From the NCBI GenBank assembly GCA_910577055.1, contig CAJTKX010000002.1, forward strand, positions 62,001 through 126,000: 64,000 nt of DNA, in the 5' to 3' direction. This document shows, piece by piece, positions 43,579 through 51,844 of this stretch. Made by a program: the position numbers and the translations under genes. The notes under the pieces were generated by a model. It made no database searches and was not told where the DNA came from. It saw only the letters and a program-made list of their open reading frames with translations. Within the stretch, counting starts at the first letter, position 1, and the number at the start of each line of letters is the position of its first letter. The DNA is from an uncultured Christensenella sp. (lineage in GTDB: Bacteria; Bacillota; Clostridia; Christensenellales; Borkfalkiaceae).

Positions 43579-43671
43579 AAGCCGCCCGCGCACGTTTGAC
43601 TTGTGTTTAGCTTTAACTACGGAAACGTAATTAAGATACTAAATCAAGCGGAACGCTTGCGCGGGCGGCTT
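43579..43671. terminator. Terminator with a repeat unit in its loop
   Basis: Perfect 14-bp arms AAGCCGCCCGCGCA / TGCGCGGGCGGCTT enclose a 65-base loop at 43593-43657. Read on minus, the loop is exactly one unit of the 67-70-bp repeat family, from AGCGTTCCGCTTGATTTAGT to CAAGTCAAACG. The terminator at 46014-46042 has the same arms with a 3-base loop. Confidence 0.8.
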
Positions 43672-43685
43672 TTTCAAATTGCCTA

Positions 43686-43714
43686 TTGAAATTCCGTCGA
43701 ACCTATATTATAAT
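43686..43714 (+). promoter_or_regulatory. Promoter of the EF-G paralog
   Basis: TTGAAA, 17 bp, TATAAT. Confidence 0.78.
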
Positions 43715-43775
43715 GGTTGTAATAACAGCGTTGTTTGCCGCCAAAGGCGGCGGGCAACGGATAAGGGGATTAAAA

Positions 43776-45827
43776 ATGAATATTACAGCTAAGGAAATTC
43801 GCAACGTTGCGATTATCGGGCACAGCGGCGAGGGCAAAACCACCCTTTGCGAGGCTATGATTTTTAACGGCGGCGTGATTGACAGAATGGGCAAGGTTGA
43901 GGACGGCACCGCCGTTATGGACTTTGACGAGCTTGAAAAGGCTAAGAAAATTTCCGTTTACACCTCGGTTGCGTGCCTTTTGTGGAAGGGCGTAAAGATA
44001 AATCTTTTAGATTTGCCCGGGTTTTACGACTTCGAGGGCGAGCGGCACGAGGGGCTTGCCGCGTGCGGCGCGGCGGTACTTGTTATAGGCGCGAACGGCG
44101 TGTTGCCGATTGGCGCGGAAAGCGTTGTAGAGTACTGCCTTAAACTCGGCAAGCCGCTTATCATATTTATAAACGGTATGGACAAAGCCAACGCGGACTA
44201 TAAAGGCACGCTTGCCGCCTTAACAGAGAAATATGCGGGCAAGCTTGCGCCCATACAGCTGCCCATTATGGCGGACGGCAAAATGACCGGCTATGTCAAC
44301 GCCATTCAAGAGCGAGCGTATAAATTCTCGACCCAAGGGCCGCAAGAAATACCTATCCCCGCCGAACTGAAAGGCTATATGGAAGATATGCAAGCAAGCC
44401 TTATGGAAACCGCGGCGGAAAACGACGAAATTTTGCTCGATAAATATTTCAGCGAGGGCAAGCTAACCAAGGACGAAACCGTTCACGGAGTAAGGCGCGG
44501 CATTGCTACGGGCGGGGTTATTCCCGTAATGGCGGGTAGCGCGCTGCAAAATAGGGGCGTTATAAATCTTTTGGACGAGATAGTGCGCTATATGCCCACC
44601 GCGAACGAGCGGAAAAATTCGCTTGCAACCGACCTTTTGGCGGACGAAATTGTAAATATCGCTTGCGAAGAGGACGGACCGTTCGCCGCGCAAGTGTTCA
44701 AAACCGTTTACGATGCGTATTCGGGCAAGATGAATTATATAAAAGTTTTCCGCGGGCGGCTTAAAACGGGTATGACGGTTTTCAACCCCAACACCAACAC
44801 CGAGGAACGCATAGGGCAGATTTTCGTATTAAAGGGCAAGAAAGCCGAGCTTGTGCCCGAGCTGACGGCGGGCGACATAGGCGCGGTGAACAAACTGACC
44901 GCCACTGACACCAACCACACGCTATGCGCTGTGGGCACGGCGTTGGAGTTCGACCCTATCCGTTTCCCCCGCCCCTCCCTTTCGCTTGCCGTAAAGACGG
45001 TAACCAAGGGCGACGAGGACAAGATTTTTGCGGGCTTTAAAAAGATGCTTGAAGAAGATTACACCTTTTCGGTGGAAAAACGCGCGGATACGGGCGAGAT
45101 GATTATAAGCGGACAAGGCGAGGTACACCTTGAAATGCTTGCGAAGAAACTGAAAGCGCGCTACGGAATTGCGGTTAATTTGACCGAGCCGAAGATACCC
45201 TACCGCGAAACCGTTCGCGCCGTTGCCGAAGCGGAGGGCAAACACAAAAAGCAGTCGGGCGGACACGGGCAGTACGGGCACTGTAAGGTGCGGTTCGAGC
45301 CGTATGACGGCGAGTTTGCGTTCGGCGACGAAGTTGTCGGCGGAGCTGTGCCCAAGCAGTACATACCCGCGGTTGAAAAGGGGCTTAGAGAGTGCCTTTC
45401 GCGCGGGGTATTGGCGGGCTACCCCGTGACGGGCGTTAAAGCAGTGCTGTACGACGGAAGCTACCACGACGTGGACTCGTCCGAAATGGCGTTTAAGGCG
45501 GCCGCCGCGCTTGCCTTTAAAGAAGGAATTAAGAAAGCAAAACCCGTGCTTTTGGAGCCGGTGATGAAGTTGAAAGTTTTGGCTGCGGGCGAATACCTTG
45601 GCGGAGTTATGGGCGATATATCCAAACGGCGCGGCAGAATTTCGGACAGCTCGACAGAGGGCAACCTTACCACGGTTGTTGCCGAAGTGCCGCTTTCCGA
45701 GATAACGAAGTACGCGACCGACCTACGCGGTTTGACACGCGGGCAAGGAAAATTTTCAACCGAGTTTTTGCGGTATGAGGAAGTACCCCCTCAACTTGCC
45801 GAAAAGATAATTGCGGAAAACAAATAA
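43776..45827 (+). CDS. EF-G-like translational GTPase (EF-G2 type)
   Basis: A 683-residue GTPase with all five EF-G-like domains. G1 is GHSGEGKTTL, unlike GHIDAGKTT of true EF-G; G3 is DLPGFYDF; G4 is NGMDKANADY where NKxD is usual. Domain IV contains SGGHGQYGHCKVRFEPY and domain V ends in SSTEGNLTTVVAEVPL. The start at 43776 has AAGGGGA upstream; an earlier in-frame codon at 43686 lies in the promoter. It groups with the EF-G paralogs common in Clostridia, which probably act under special conditions; the role is uncertain. The true fusA is not in this window. Confidence 0.88.
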   Translation: MNITAKEIRNVAIIGHSGEGKTTLCEAMIFNGGVIDRMGKVEDGTAVMDFDELEKAKKISVYTSVACLLWKGVKINLLDLPGFYDFEGERHEGLAACGAAVLVIGANGVLPIGAESVVEYCLKLGKPLIIFINGMDKANADYKGTLAALTEKYAGKLAPIQLPIMADGKMTGYVNAIQERAYKFSTQGPQEIPIPAELKGYMEDMQASLMETAAENDEILLDKYFSEGKLTKDETVHGVRRGIATGGVIPVMAGSALQNRGVINLLDEIVRYMPTANERKNSLATDLLADEIVNIACEEDGPFAAQVFKTVYDAYSGKMNYIKVFRGRLKTGMTVFNPNTNTEERIGQIFVLKGKKAELVPELTAGDIGAVNKLTATDTNHTLCAVGTALEFDPIRFPRPSLSLAVKTVTKGDEDKIFAGFKKMLEEDYTFSVEKRADTGEMIISGQGEVHLEMLAKKLKARYGIAVNLTEPKIPYRETVRAVAEAEGKHKKQSGGHGQYGHCKVRFEPYDGEFAFGDEVVGGAVPKQYIPAVEKGLRECLSRGVLAGYPVTGVKAVLYDGSYHDVDSSEMAFKAAAALAFKEGIKKAKPVLLEPVMKLKVLAAGEYLGGVMGDISKRRGRISDSSTEGNLTTVVAEVPLSEITKYATDLRGLTRGQGKFSTEFLRYEEVPPQLAEKIIAENK

Positions 45828-45995
45828 GCGTTCCGCTTAACCGAAGTATCTTAATAAGGTTGCCGCAAACGGGCAACTCTCAAATCAAACTTAGGCGTTC
45901 CGCTTAACCAAAGTATCTTTATTGCTTTTACCGATTCACCGGCACTAACTCATATCAAACTTAGGCGTTCCGCTTAACCGAATTTATCGAAAATA
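45828..45995 (+). repeat. Tandem array of three stop-linked repeat units
   Basis: Units start at 45828, 45895 and 45965 (spacing 67 and 70), each with GCGTTCCGCTTAACC and, in the first two, AAGTATCTT and a closing ATCAAACTTAG. The first starts at the TAA stop of the EF-G paralog. The third unit is truncated. Each contains the TTAAGCG-TTC-CGCTTAA hairpin, and unit 1 also has GTTGCC / GGCAAC. Confidence 0.88.
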
Positions 45996-46013
45996 TAATA
46001 ACTGATAAAAAGT

Positions 46014-46042
46014 AGCCGCCCGCGCAGATTGCGCGGGCGGCT
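46014..46042. terminator. Bidirectional terminator
   Basis: Arms AGCCGCCCGCGCA / TGCGCGGGCGGCT with loop GAT, between the EF-G paralog and the convergent membrane-protein gene. Confidence 0.9.
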
Positions 46043-46046
46043 TTAT

Positions 46047-47177
46047 TCAATATTCACCATACTTTATGTATTTTACAAGGCAAATAAAAGCCCAAGCTAC
46101 GCCCAATAAGCCGATAGCCGTCAAAAAAGCGGCGCCGCAATACAGCGCGTTAAAAGAAGAAAAGAAGTTATCCGCGCTTGAAAACGCAAACGAAACGCCG
46201 TCCTCCCCCGCGATAATTTTACAAAACAGAAAGGGTATCACGGTAAATATGCCGCCGGCAAGCAACGGAATTATAAACGCTTTTACTATGGGCAAGGACT
46301 GCAACCCTATGAAAAATATCAGCACGCCTACCGCCATAAAAAACGCGCCGAGGGCTATGGGGATATTGTCGGCAAGCGTGTAATGAAGCGCAAGCACTCC
46401 GCCGCCCGCCGCAACCGCGATAAGCCCCATAATTATTCCCGCCAAATTTACGCCGCCAAGGCTTTCGCGTAAACGGCTATGCCCTTTTCCTTCCGTAGGG
46501 ATATACAATGGCTCGACACTCAGCTTATCGCCTAAAACGGCTTGTAACTTTTTCACTTCGCGCAGCGGCAAGCGCAAGCCTTTCAGTACGACTACTTCGC
46601 TTGAAAACTCTCCGTCGGACGCTATGTTCACAAGGCACCTATTGCTCAATTTGTAGAGGATAACTCTTCCTATGCGCGCCCTATCGAACGCCTTGACGGT
46701 TTCGCCGTCGGTAGCGCGAACGTAATTTTCGTACACCTCGAAAACGGGCGGGTCTTTTTCAAGCTGTTCGTAAGTTTCCTCCATCATCTCCGTGCTGCTT
46801 TCAACGGAAGCTCTGTCTTCGTTTTTGACCAAACCGCGATTCAGCGCAAAGCGCGCAAATTTACCCCACAGCTTACAAATCGACAGAAAAACTATAAAAA
46901 GGCACACCGCCAAAACAAAAAAATCGACGCCGTAACTTAAAATTGCTTGCGCGCCGTCGCGGAGCGTTGCCGTGATTACGCTGTATAAAAACCAAAATAC
47001 GAGAAAAGCCGAAACCAAAAACAAATATATAGCGGCGGGCGAACGCCATAATTTTTTGCGTTCGCCCATTTGTCCGTCATTCGTTTTTTTGCCGCCTTGC
47101 CCATAACCGTACTGCATTACGCCCAAATCGTCGGGAGCAACGGTCAGTATAAAACTTTCTTCTTTTTTCCTTGCCAT
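46047..47177 (-). CDS. Polytopic membrane protein of unknown function
   Basis: A 376-residue protein from the start at 47177 (MARKKEESFILTVAPDDLGV); a longer frame to 47228 would run into a dispersed repeat. Two helices lie at about residues 55-115 (YLFLVSAFLVFWFLYSVI and FFVLAVCLFIVFLSI), then a soluble domain at about 120-265 with EVYENYVRATDGETVKAFDR resembling a YcxB-like or PH-like fold, then four helices to the end. Stop is TGA. No Shine-Dalgarno is evident and the dispersed repeat sits directly upstream, so its promoter may come from the repeat. Function unknown. Confidence 0.72.
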   Translation of the reverse strand: MARKKEESFILTVAPDDLGVMQYGYGQGGKKTNDGQMGERKKLWRSPAAIYLFLVSAFLVFWFLYSVITATLRDGAQAILSYGVDFFVLAVCLFIVFLSICKLWGKFARFALNRGLVKNEDRASVESSTEMMEETYEQLEKDPPVFEVYENYVRATDGETVKAFDRARIGRVILYKLSNRCLVNIASDGEFSSEVVVLKGLRLPLREVKKLQAVLGDKLSVEPLYIPTEGKGHSRLRESLGGVNLAGIIMGLIAVAAGGGVLALHYTLADNIPIALGAFFMAVGVLIFFIGLQSLPIVKAFIIPLLAGGIFTVIPFLFCKIIAGEDGVSFAFSSADNFFSSFNALYCGAAFLTAIGLLGVAWAFICLVKYIKYGEY

Positions 47178-47194
47178 ATTTCTAATAATTATCT

Positions 47195-47372
47195 GCGCAA
47201 GCAAAACCACGCTTTTGCGCCCGCGCACCCAATTTGTGGCTACGCCACCTCAGTAGGGTGAAGTGCCGCAATTATATATTTGTGTGCCCTTGCATATTGC
47301 GGCACAAGGGGCAACGCCCCTAAAAATCACGAAATTTTATTTGCGCAGAATAGCAAAGAAAATTTGTGAACT
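47195..47372 (-). repeat. 180-bp dispersed repeat, inverted copy
   Basis: Reverse complement matches 41977-42158 across almost its whole length, with the same order of hairpins. Ends: AGTTCACAAATTTTCTTTGC on minus, and GCTTGCGC at the other side. It fills the gap between the GTPase gene at 47376 and the membrane-protein gene. Confidence 0.88.
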
Positions 47373-47375
47373 GAC

Positions 47376-48329
47376 TCAATAATACGTTACCACCGTTTCT
47401 TCGGGCGGGTCTGCGCGTTCTGCCTTTTCCGCTATCAATACGGGACCCTCGCCGCGGTAAATCGCGTTCTTTTCAAACGTGATTTTAGCAGTTACCGTCA
47501 GCCAATCGCGCGTTTCCACGCCCTTTATAAGATTGCCTATTTTTACGGCGAATCCGTCATAGGCAATGTCTGCCTCGCAGCAAGTCATAATGTGTCTGCC
47601 GAGCACGATAAAGCCCTTGGGCACTTTTTTTGATACGGCAGCCATTCCTTTAAAACGCACCGTTTTACCTATATACTCATCGGGCTTTTCCGCCAAGTCG
47701 CGGTAAAACCAAGCAAAGTCCCTATCCTCTATCTCGATTACGGGCGCGTTCACGTCAAACGGCATAGGGTCCTCTATGTCGTCGTACTCCACCTTTCCGC
47801 CGATATACTCGTAAACGATATCGGGGCGGCGGGAAATTGCGCGAATTACTTTGTGGAAATCTTCTTTCGAGTATTCGCCCTTGAATCGGTTGAACACTAC
47901 CATTTGCGTCATCTGCACTTTATCGAAAACAAGCTGCCGCATATTTTGGTTGAAGTTCAAAAAAGTGGTTGCGTCAAAAAAGGTCATTATTTGGTCAATA
48001 ACCCAATTTTCGGGCATAGCCTCGAAAAACTGCGATAAAAGCCATGTGCCGTTATACTCTACGACGACGCGCTCCACCTTGTACTTTTCGGCAAGCGACG
48101 AAAGGTTGTCCATAGTCAGCTCGTCAACGCTTTCAAGCGTAACCTTAGTGACGTAACGCACCTTGAACGCGTCGGGGCTGTACTCTTCTTCGCCCTCCTC
48201 GCAAACAAGCAGCAGCGTCCTTTCGCCCGTGTTCATTCGCTCGTCTTCAAGCGTTTCTTGTATGAATTTGGTTTTGCCCGATTCCAAAAAACCGAGAAAT
48301 AAAAATACGGAAATTTCTTGTTGTTCCAT
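47376..48329 (-). CDS. COG0523-like GTPase fused to a YcgQ/DUF1980-type domain
   Basis: A 317-residue protein. The N-terminal 190 residues are a CobW-like P-loop domain (FLFLGFLESGKTKFIQETL); it lacks the CxCC metal motif. The C-terminal part resembles the TIGR03943/YcgQ OB-like domain (FYRDLAEKPDEYIGKTVRFK, then GRHIMTCCEADIAYDGFAV). YcgQ normally pairs with a DUF318 permease; none is adjacent. It is downstream of the next GTPase by 6 bp, so the two are co-transcribed and may work as a metal-trafficking pair. Stop is TGA. Confidence 0.78.
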   Translation of the reverse strand: MEQQEISVFLFLGFLESGKTKFIQETLEDERMNTGERTLLLVCEEGEEEYSPDAFKVRYVTKVTLESVDELTMDNLSSLAEKYKVERVVVEYNGTWLLSQFFEAMPENWVIDQIMTFFDATTFLNFNQNMRQLVFDKVQMTQMVVFNRFKGEYSKEDFHKVIRAISRRPDIVYEYIGGKVEYDDIEDPMPFDVNAPVIEIEDRDFAWFYRDLAEKPDEYIGKTVRFKGMAAVSKKVPKGFIVLGRHIMTCCEADIAYDGFAVKIGNLIKGVETRDWLTVTAKITFEKNAIYRGEGPVLIAEKAERADPPEETVVTYY

Positions 48330-48335
48330 AAAAAT

Positions 48336-49463
48336 TTATACGCCGAATAATGCGGCTAATTCTTTTTCGTTTATCTTTGCGCCGATAACGCACAGTCTGC
48401 CCGTGTACGCCGCGGAGCCTTCGCGCACGTCAACCTCGTCGGGGATATAGTCGAAGTGCAACCACTTGCCGCACTCGCAAGGAACTATGCCCTTAGCGCG
48501 GAGCACCGTGCCGAAACGCTTTTCGTCCGACAACGCAGAAAGCATTGCTTTAAGCCCGTCCTTTGTGAACTTCTTGCTGGTTTCAACCCCCCAACTTGTG
48601 AAAACGTCGTCGGCGTGGTGGTGATGCTCGTGGTCGTGGTGATGCCCGCAACCGCACTCGCCGTGGTCGTGGCTATGTTCGTGCTCTTCGTCGTGGTGAT
48701 GATGACAGCAATCTTCTTTATGCTCGCGGTGATGCCCGCAACCGCATTCGCCGTGGTCGTGGCTGTGTTCGTGCTCTTCGTCATGGTGATGCTCGTGGTG
48801 GTGTCCGCAGCAACATTCGCCGTGATGGTGATGCTCCTCTTCCATTTCGTGCAATTCGTTTTGAAGGGTGTCCGAGTGCTCCATTGCGGCAAGAATTGCC
48901 TTACCGTCAAGCTCGTCCCAATTGGTAGTTACTACGGTTGCGTTGGGGTTATGCGCTTTTACAAGCTCTACCGCAGCGGCAAGCTTTTCAGCGCTTGCCA
49001 CGTCTGCGTGGCTGAAAACGATGCACGACGCGGCTTCGATTTGGTCGTTGAAAAACTCGCCGAAGTTCTTCATATACATTTTGCACTTCGACGCGTCTAC
49101 AACGGTAGCGTGCGCGTTTATTGTGCAGTCCGAAAGCCTAGCGCTTTCAACTGCGCGGATAACGTCCGAAAGCTTGCCCACGCCCGACGGCTCGATTAAA
49201 ATTCGGTCGGGGTTATACTCCGCATAAACTTTTTCAAGCGCCTTTGCAAAGTCGCCGACAAGCGAACAGCAGATGCAGCCCGAGTTAAGCTCGTTTATCT
49301 GTATTCCCGCTTCCTTTAAAAAACCGCCGTCAACGCCTATTTCGCCGAACTCGTTCTCTATTAAAACAAGCTTTTCTCCCGCGTAAGCTTCCTTAATAAG
49401 TTTTTTGATAAGCGTGGTTTTACCCGCGCCCAAAAATCCCGAAAAAATATCTATTTTCGTCAT
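48336..49463 (-). CDS. COG0523 zinc-type metallochaperone GTPase with His-rich loop
   Basis: A 375-residue CobW/ZNG1-like GTPase. P-loop FSGFLGAGKTTLIKK, the metal site GCICCSL near residue 62, and LIEPSGVG. Between the GTPase and C-terminal domains lies an unusually long metal-binding loop (residues about 210-290) with tandem copies of EEHEHSHDHGECGCGHH and many CxC and HH groups. The C-terminal CobW_C-like domain ends CECGKWLHFDYIPDEVDVRE. It likely binds zinc and delivers it to target enzymes. It is followed by the second GTPase. Confidence 0.9.
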   Translation of the reverse strand: MTKIDIFSGFLGAGKTTLIKKLIKEAYAGEKLVLIENEFGEIGVDGGFLKEAGIQINELNSGCICCSLVGDFAKALEKVYAEYNPDRILIEPSGVGKLSDVIRAVESARLSDCTINAHATVVDASKCKMYMKNFGEFFNDQIEAASCIVFSHADVASAEKLAAAVELVKAHNPNATVVTTNWDELDGKAILAAMEHSDTLQNELHEMEEEHHHHGECCCGHHHEHHHDEEHEHSHDHGECGCGHHREHKEDCCHHHHDEEHEHSHDHGECGCGHHHDHEHHHHADDVFTSWGVETSKKFTKDGLKAMLSALSDEKRFGTVLRAKGIVPCECGKWLHFDYIPDEVDVREGSAAYTGRLCVIGAKINEKELAALFGV

Positions 49464-49495
49464 TTAAAATACCTCTTAATTTTAAAATAATCAGC

Positions 49496-49528
49496 GGCTA
49501 AACCCAAAATCACGCTTTGGGGTCAGCC
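49496..49528 (-). terminator. Hairpin after the DUF2188 gene
   Basis: Imperfect stem GGCTGACCCC / AACCCAAAA..GCC region between the DUF2188 stop and the GTPase start; a weak terminator or attenuator. Confidence 0.45.
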
Positions 49529-49537
49529 TTAGCACGT

Positions 49538-50152
49538 CTAGTACGTCAACTTTCTGAACGACCCGTCCTCTTTATGTATCATAATGTTCGCGTCTTGATT
49601 ATCCGCAAGGGTCTTGCAGTAGTCGATTGCTTCCTTCTGCGTCTTGAAAAGCTTAATTGCCTTTGCGCCGCCCGCCGCCTTTATTTGCCACATATTTTCA
49701 TCCTTGCGTTTGGAAATATGGTAAGTTTTAGTCGTGGGTTTAGCGGGTTCCGCCTTTGCCGCTGCGGGCTTTGCCGTCGCGGGCTTACTTGCGGTTGATT
49801 TAGCCGTAGTCGTCTTTGCGGTTGTTGATTTAGCCGTAGTTTTTGCCGCAGTGGTTTTAGCTGCGGGTTTCGTAACGGGTTCCGCCTTTGCCGCGGGTTT
49901 TTCCTCAACGACGGCAACCTCTTCAACTACTTCTTCTTCAACTACTTCTTTTTCAACTTCGGCGGGTGCCGGCTCGTTTACGGGCTCGGCTGTTTCCGCA
50001 ACGGGTTGCTCGCTTTCAGCCGAAAGAGCGGTTTTCGCTTTTCTTGCGTGAGCTACGCAACAAATTATAACGATAAGCGCGATTATCGCAACAAGTGCAA
50101 CAGCGCCGATTATCCAATAAATTACCGGCAGTCCCAAAAACAAAGTATCCAT
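49538..50152 (-). CDS. Membrane-anchored DUF2188 protein with Ala/Lys/Thr-rich linker
   Basis: A 204-residue protein: N-terminal membrane helix (IYWIIGAVALVAIIALIVII), an acidic then basic low-complexity linker (residues 45-140, with AKTTA and KPAAK repeats) and a C-terminal DUF2188 domain (YHISKRKDENMWQIKAAGGA, then FKTQKEAIDYCKTLADNQDA, then HKEDGSFRK). The linker resembles histone H1-like tails. It ends in TAG, the only TAG stop among the genes called here. Function unknown. Confidence 0.8.
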   Translation of the reverse strand: MDTLFLGLPVIYWIIGAVALVAIIALIVIICCVAHARKAKTALSAESEQPVAETAEPVNEPAPAEVEKEVVEEEVVEEVAVVEEKPAAKAEPVTKPAAKTTAAKTTAKSTTAKTTTAKSTASKPATAKPAAAKAEPAKPTTKTYHISKRKDENMWQIKAAGGAKAIKLFKTQKEAIDYCKTLADNQDANIMIHKEDGSFRKLTY

Positions 50153-50214
50153 AGTTTCACCTCAATCGTCTTTTTAATATTGTAAACCAAATCGGCAACA
50201 AAAATCAAGCAATT

Positions 50215-50249
50215 TAATACGCCCGCCGTTGCAAACGGCGGGCGTATTA
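50215..50249. terminator. Terminator of the cyclophilin-like lipoprotein gene
   Basis: Perfect 16-bp stem TAATACGCCCGCCGTT / AACGGCGGGCGTATTA. Confidence 0.9.
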
Positions 50250-50259
50250 ACGTCAGCTA

Positions 50260-51204
50260 TTAATACTTTGTTACTTTAACGCTTCTTACGATAATGGGTT
50301 GTTTGGGCAGATTGAAAGTGACCGATATGCCCTTATCCTTTTCGGCTTTGTCGGAATAGTTGTCGTTATTATCGACGCTTGCCTCGACGTTGGCTGTATA
50401 GAAATTGCTTGCCGTGCCCGAGTGATTGTCCTCGATATATTCCTTGACAGCAGTTACAAGATTATCGAACGCCTCGGTTTCTTTAAGCTGAGCAAAGACT
50501 GTGTAATTCGTTTCGGAATATGACGAGCTTGCGCCGGTCTGCAAAGCGAACACGGAAGTAGCGCAGTTTTTCTTGTAGTCCGCAAGAATAATTTGGTCGT
50601 CGGTCGGGGTGACGTAGATTTTCTGCGTGGACTCCTTTTCATAATAGAACATTTTAAGGCAGCCGTAGTCTGCGGTGAGCGCGCCTTTTTCAATATCTTG
50701 GTGAATATTGTTGTAAAACTCGCCCATAACCGTGGGAAGAGCGTCTTCCTTTACGATATATTCCTTGCCTTTATCGTCGTACATACGGTTGACGTAAACG
50801 GAAGTGGCAAGCTTGCCCGCCGCAAAAAGTTGAGAATATACGTCCTCCTTGGAGAAATCAACAAGGTAATCCGCCATTTGACCGGGGTTATCTACCTTTG
50901 CAGAATATTCGCCCGAGTTGTAGACATACGCGCCCGTAAACCAATCATTCGTCTGATAATTGTGAATTATCATATCGTTATAGTAGCCCTCGTCGGACAG
51001 CTCGATAAAATGCCTTACGGTGTGTGGATACATATTTCTGTAAAGCTTATAATCCACATCATAGGTTTCGCCGTTGAATTCGTAAGTTATGCGAACCTCG
51101 GGGTGGTCCGTTTCGGGTTTGCAGCCCGCTACAGCCCCTACCGAGCAGACGATAAGCGCAGACACAAAACACAATGCAATTTTTTTGAATATCTTTGATT
51201 TCAT
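50260..51204 (-). CDS. Cyclophilin-like lipoprotein
   Basis: A 314-residue protein with a lipoprotein signal peptide (KKIALCFVSALIVCSVGAVA, lipobox AVAGC with Cys28). The following domain resembles a cyclophilin-type peptidyl-prolyl isomerase near its start (YPHTVRHFIELSDEGYYNDM, then HNYQTNDWFTGAYVY), but the catalytic Arg-Phe and later motifs are not recognisable. The middle contains a long insertion relative to classical cyclophilins. It may be an extracytoplasmic folding factor or a degenerate relative. Confidence 0.68.
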   Translation of the reverse strand: MKSKIFKKIALCFVSALIVCSVGAVAGCKPETDHPEVRITYEFNGETYDVDYKLYRNMYPHTVRHFIELSDEGYYNDMIIHNYQTNDWFTGAYVYNSGEYSAKVDNPGQMADYLVDFSKEDVYSQLFAAGKLATSVYVNRMYDDKGKEYIVKEDALPTVMGEFYNNIHQDIEKGALTADYGCLKMFYYEKESTQKIYVTPTDDQIILADYKKNCATSVFALQTGASSSYSETNYTVFAQLKETEAFDNLVTAVKEYIEDNHSGTASNFYTANVEASVDNNDNYSDKAEKDKGISVTFNLPKQPIIVRSVKVTKY

Positions 51205-51232
51205 AGCATTATCCGTATAATTATACCTTTAC

Positions 51233-51261
51233 ATTTTACTTTGAAAATATAATATCGTCAA
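51233..51261 (-). promoter_or_regulatory. Promoter of the cyclophilin-like lipoprotein gene
   Basis: Minus strand TTGACG, 17 bp, TAAAAT. Confidence 0.72.
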
Positions 51262-51324
51262 GCGATTTTATACCGTTTAGCATAAATTTACGATACCTTG
51301 AATTATTATTGCCGATTCAATTAA

Positions 51325-51357
51325 AAAGTTGCCCGCGGCTGCGCCGCGGGCAACTTT
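51325..51357 (-). terminator. Terminator of rplJ-rplL
   Basis: Stem AAAGTTGCCCGCGGC / GCCGCGGGCAACTTT with a 3-base loop, just past the rplL stop. Confidence 0.9.
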
Positions 51358-51377
51358 GTTATTGTTTCGTTTTAAGA

Positions 51378-51755
51378 TTACTCTAAAACTGCGGTTGCGC
51401 CGGCTGCTTTGAGGTCTGCAAGAATCTTCTCTGCGTCCTCTTTTGCAACGTTCTCTTTAAGAACGCCGCCCTTTTCAACTGCGGTTTTAGCTTCAACAAG
51501 TCCAAGACCGGTGAAAGCGCGTACGACTTTGATAACGTCGATTTTCTTTGCGCCCGCATCTTTAAGCACTACGTTGAACTCGGTCTTTTCCTCAGCTGCC
51601 GCTGCGGGAGCTGCGCCCGCTACGGGAGCTGCCGCAACTGCTACGGGAGCTGCCGCGCTTACGCCGAATTCTTCTTCAAGTGCCTTTACAAGTTCGTTAA
51701 GTTCCAAAACGGTCATGGTTTTGATTTCTTCGATAAATTTCTTTACGTCTGCCAT
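51378..51755 (-). CDS. rplL: 50S ribosomal protein L7/L12
   Basis: A 125-residue stalk protein: N-terminal dimerisation region ([16 protein letters not shown]), an Ala-rich hinge and the C-terminal [20 protein letters not shown] domain that recruits translational GTPases. It follows rplJ. Confidence 0.97.
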   Translation of the reverse strand: MADVKKFIEEIKTMTVLELNELVKALEEEFGVSAAAPVAVAAAPVAGAAPAAAAEEKTEFNVVLKDAGAKKIDVIKVVRAFTGLGLVEAKTAVEKGGVLKENVAKEDAEKILADLKAAGATAVLE

Positions 51756-51844
51756 TTTATTTATTCTCCTAATAATTTTTTATATTTTAATGGTTTTTTG
51801 CGCTTTAAGGGATACGCCAACCCTTTCGATTTATATTTGTCTTA

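Noticed and set aside
43776-45827. Tetracycline-resistance protein (TetM type)
   Set aside because: Domain order is EF-G-like, but the G1 and G4 motifs and overall features fit the EF-G2 paralog group; no TetM-specific C-terminal signature was seen.
45828-45995. Possible integron attC sites at gene 3' ends
   Set aside because: Position next to stop codons and hairpin form are reminiscent, but the RYYYAAC/GTTRRRY core pair is absent, units are tandem, and no integrase or cassette array is present.
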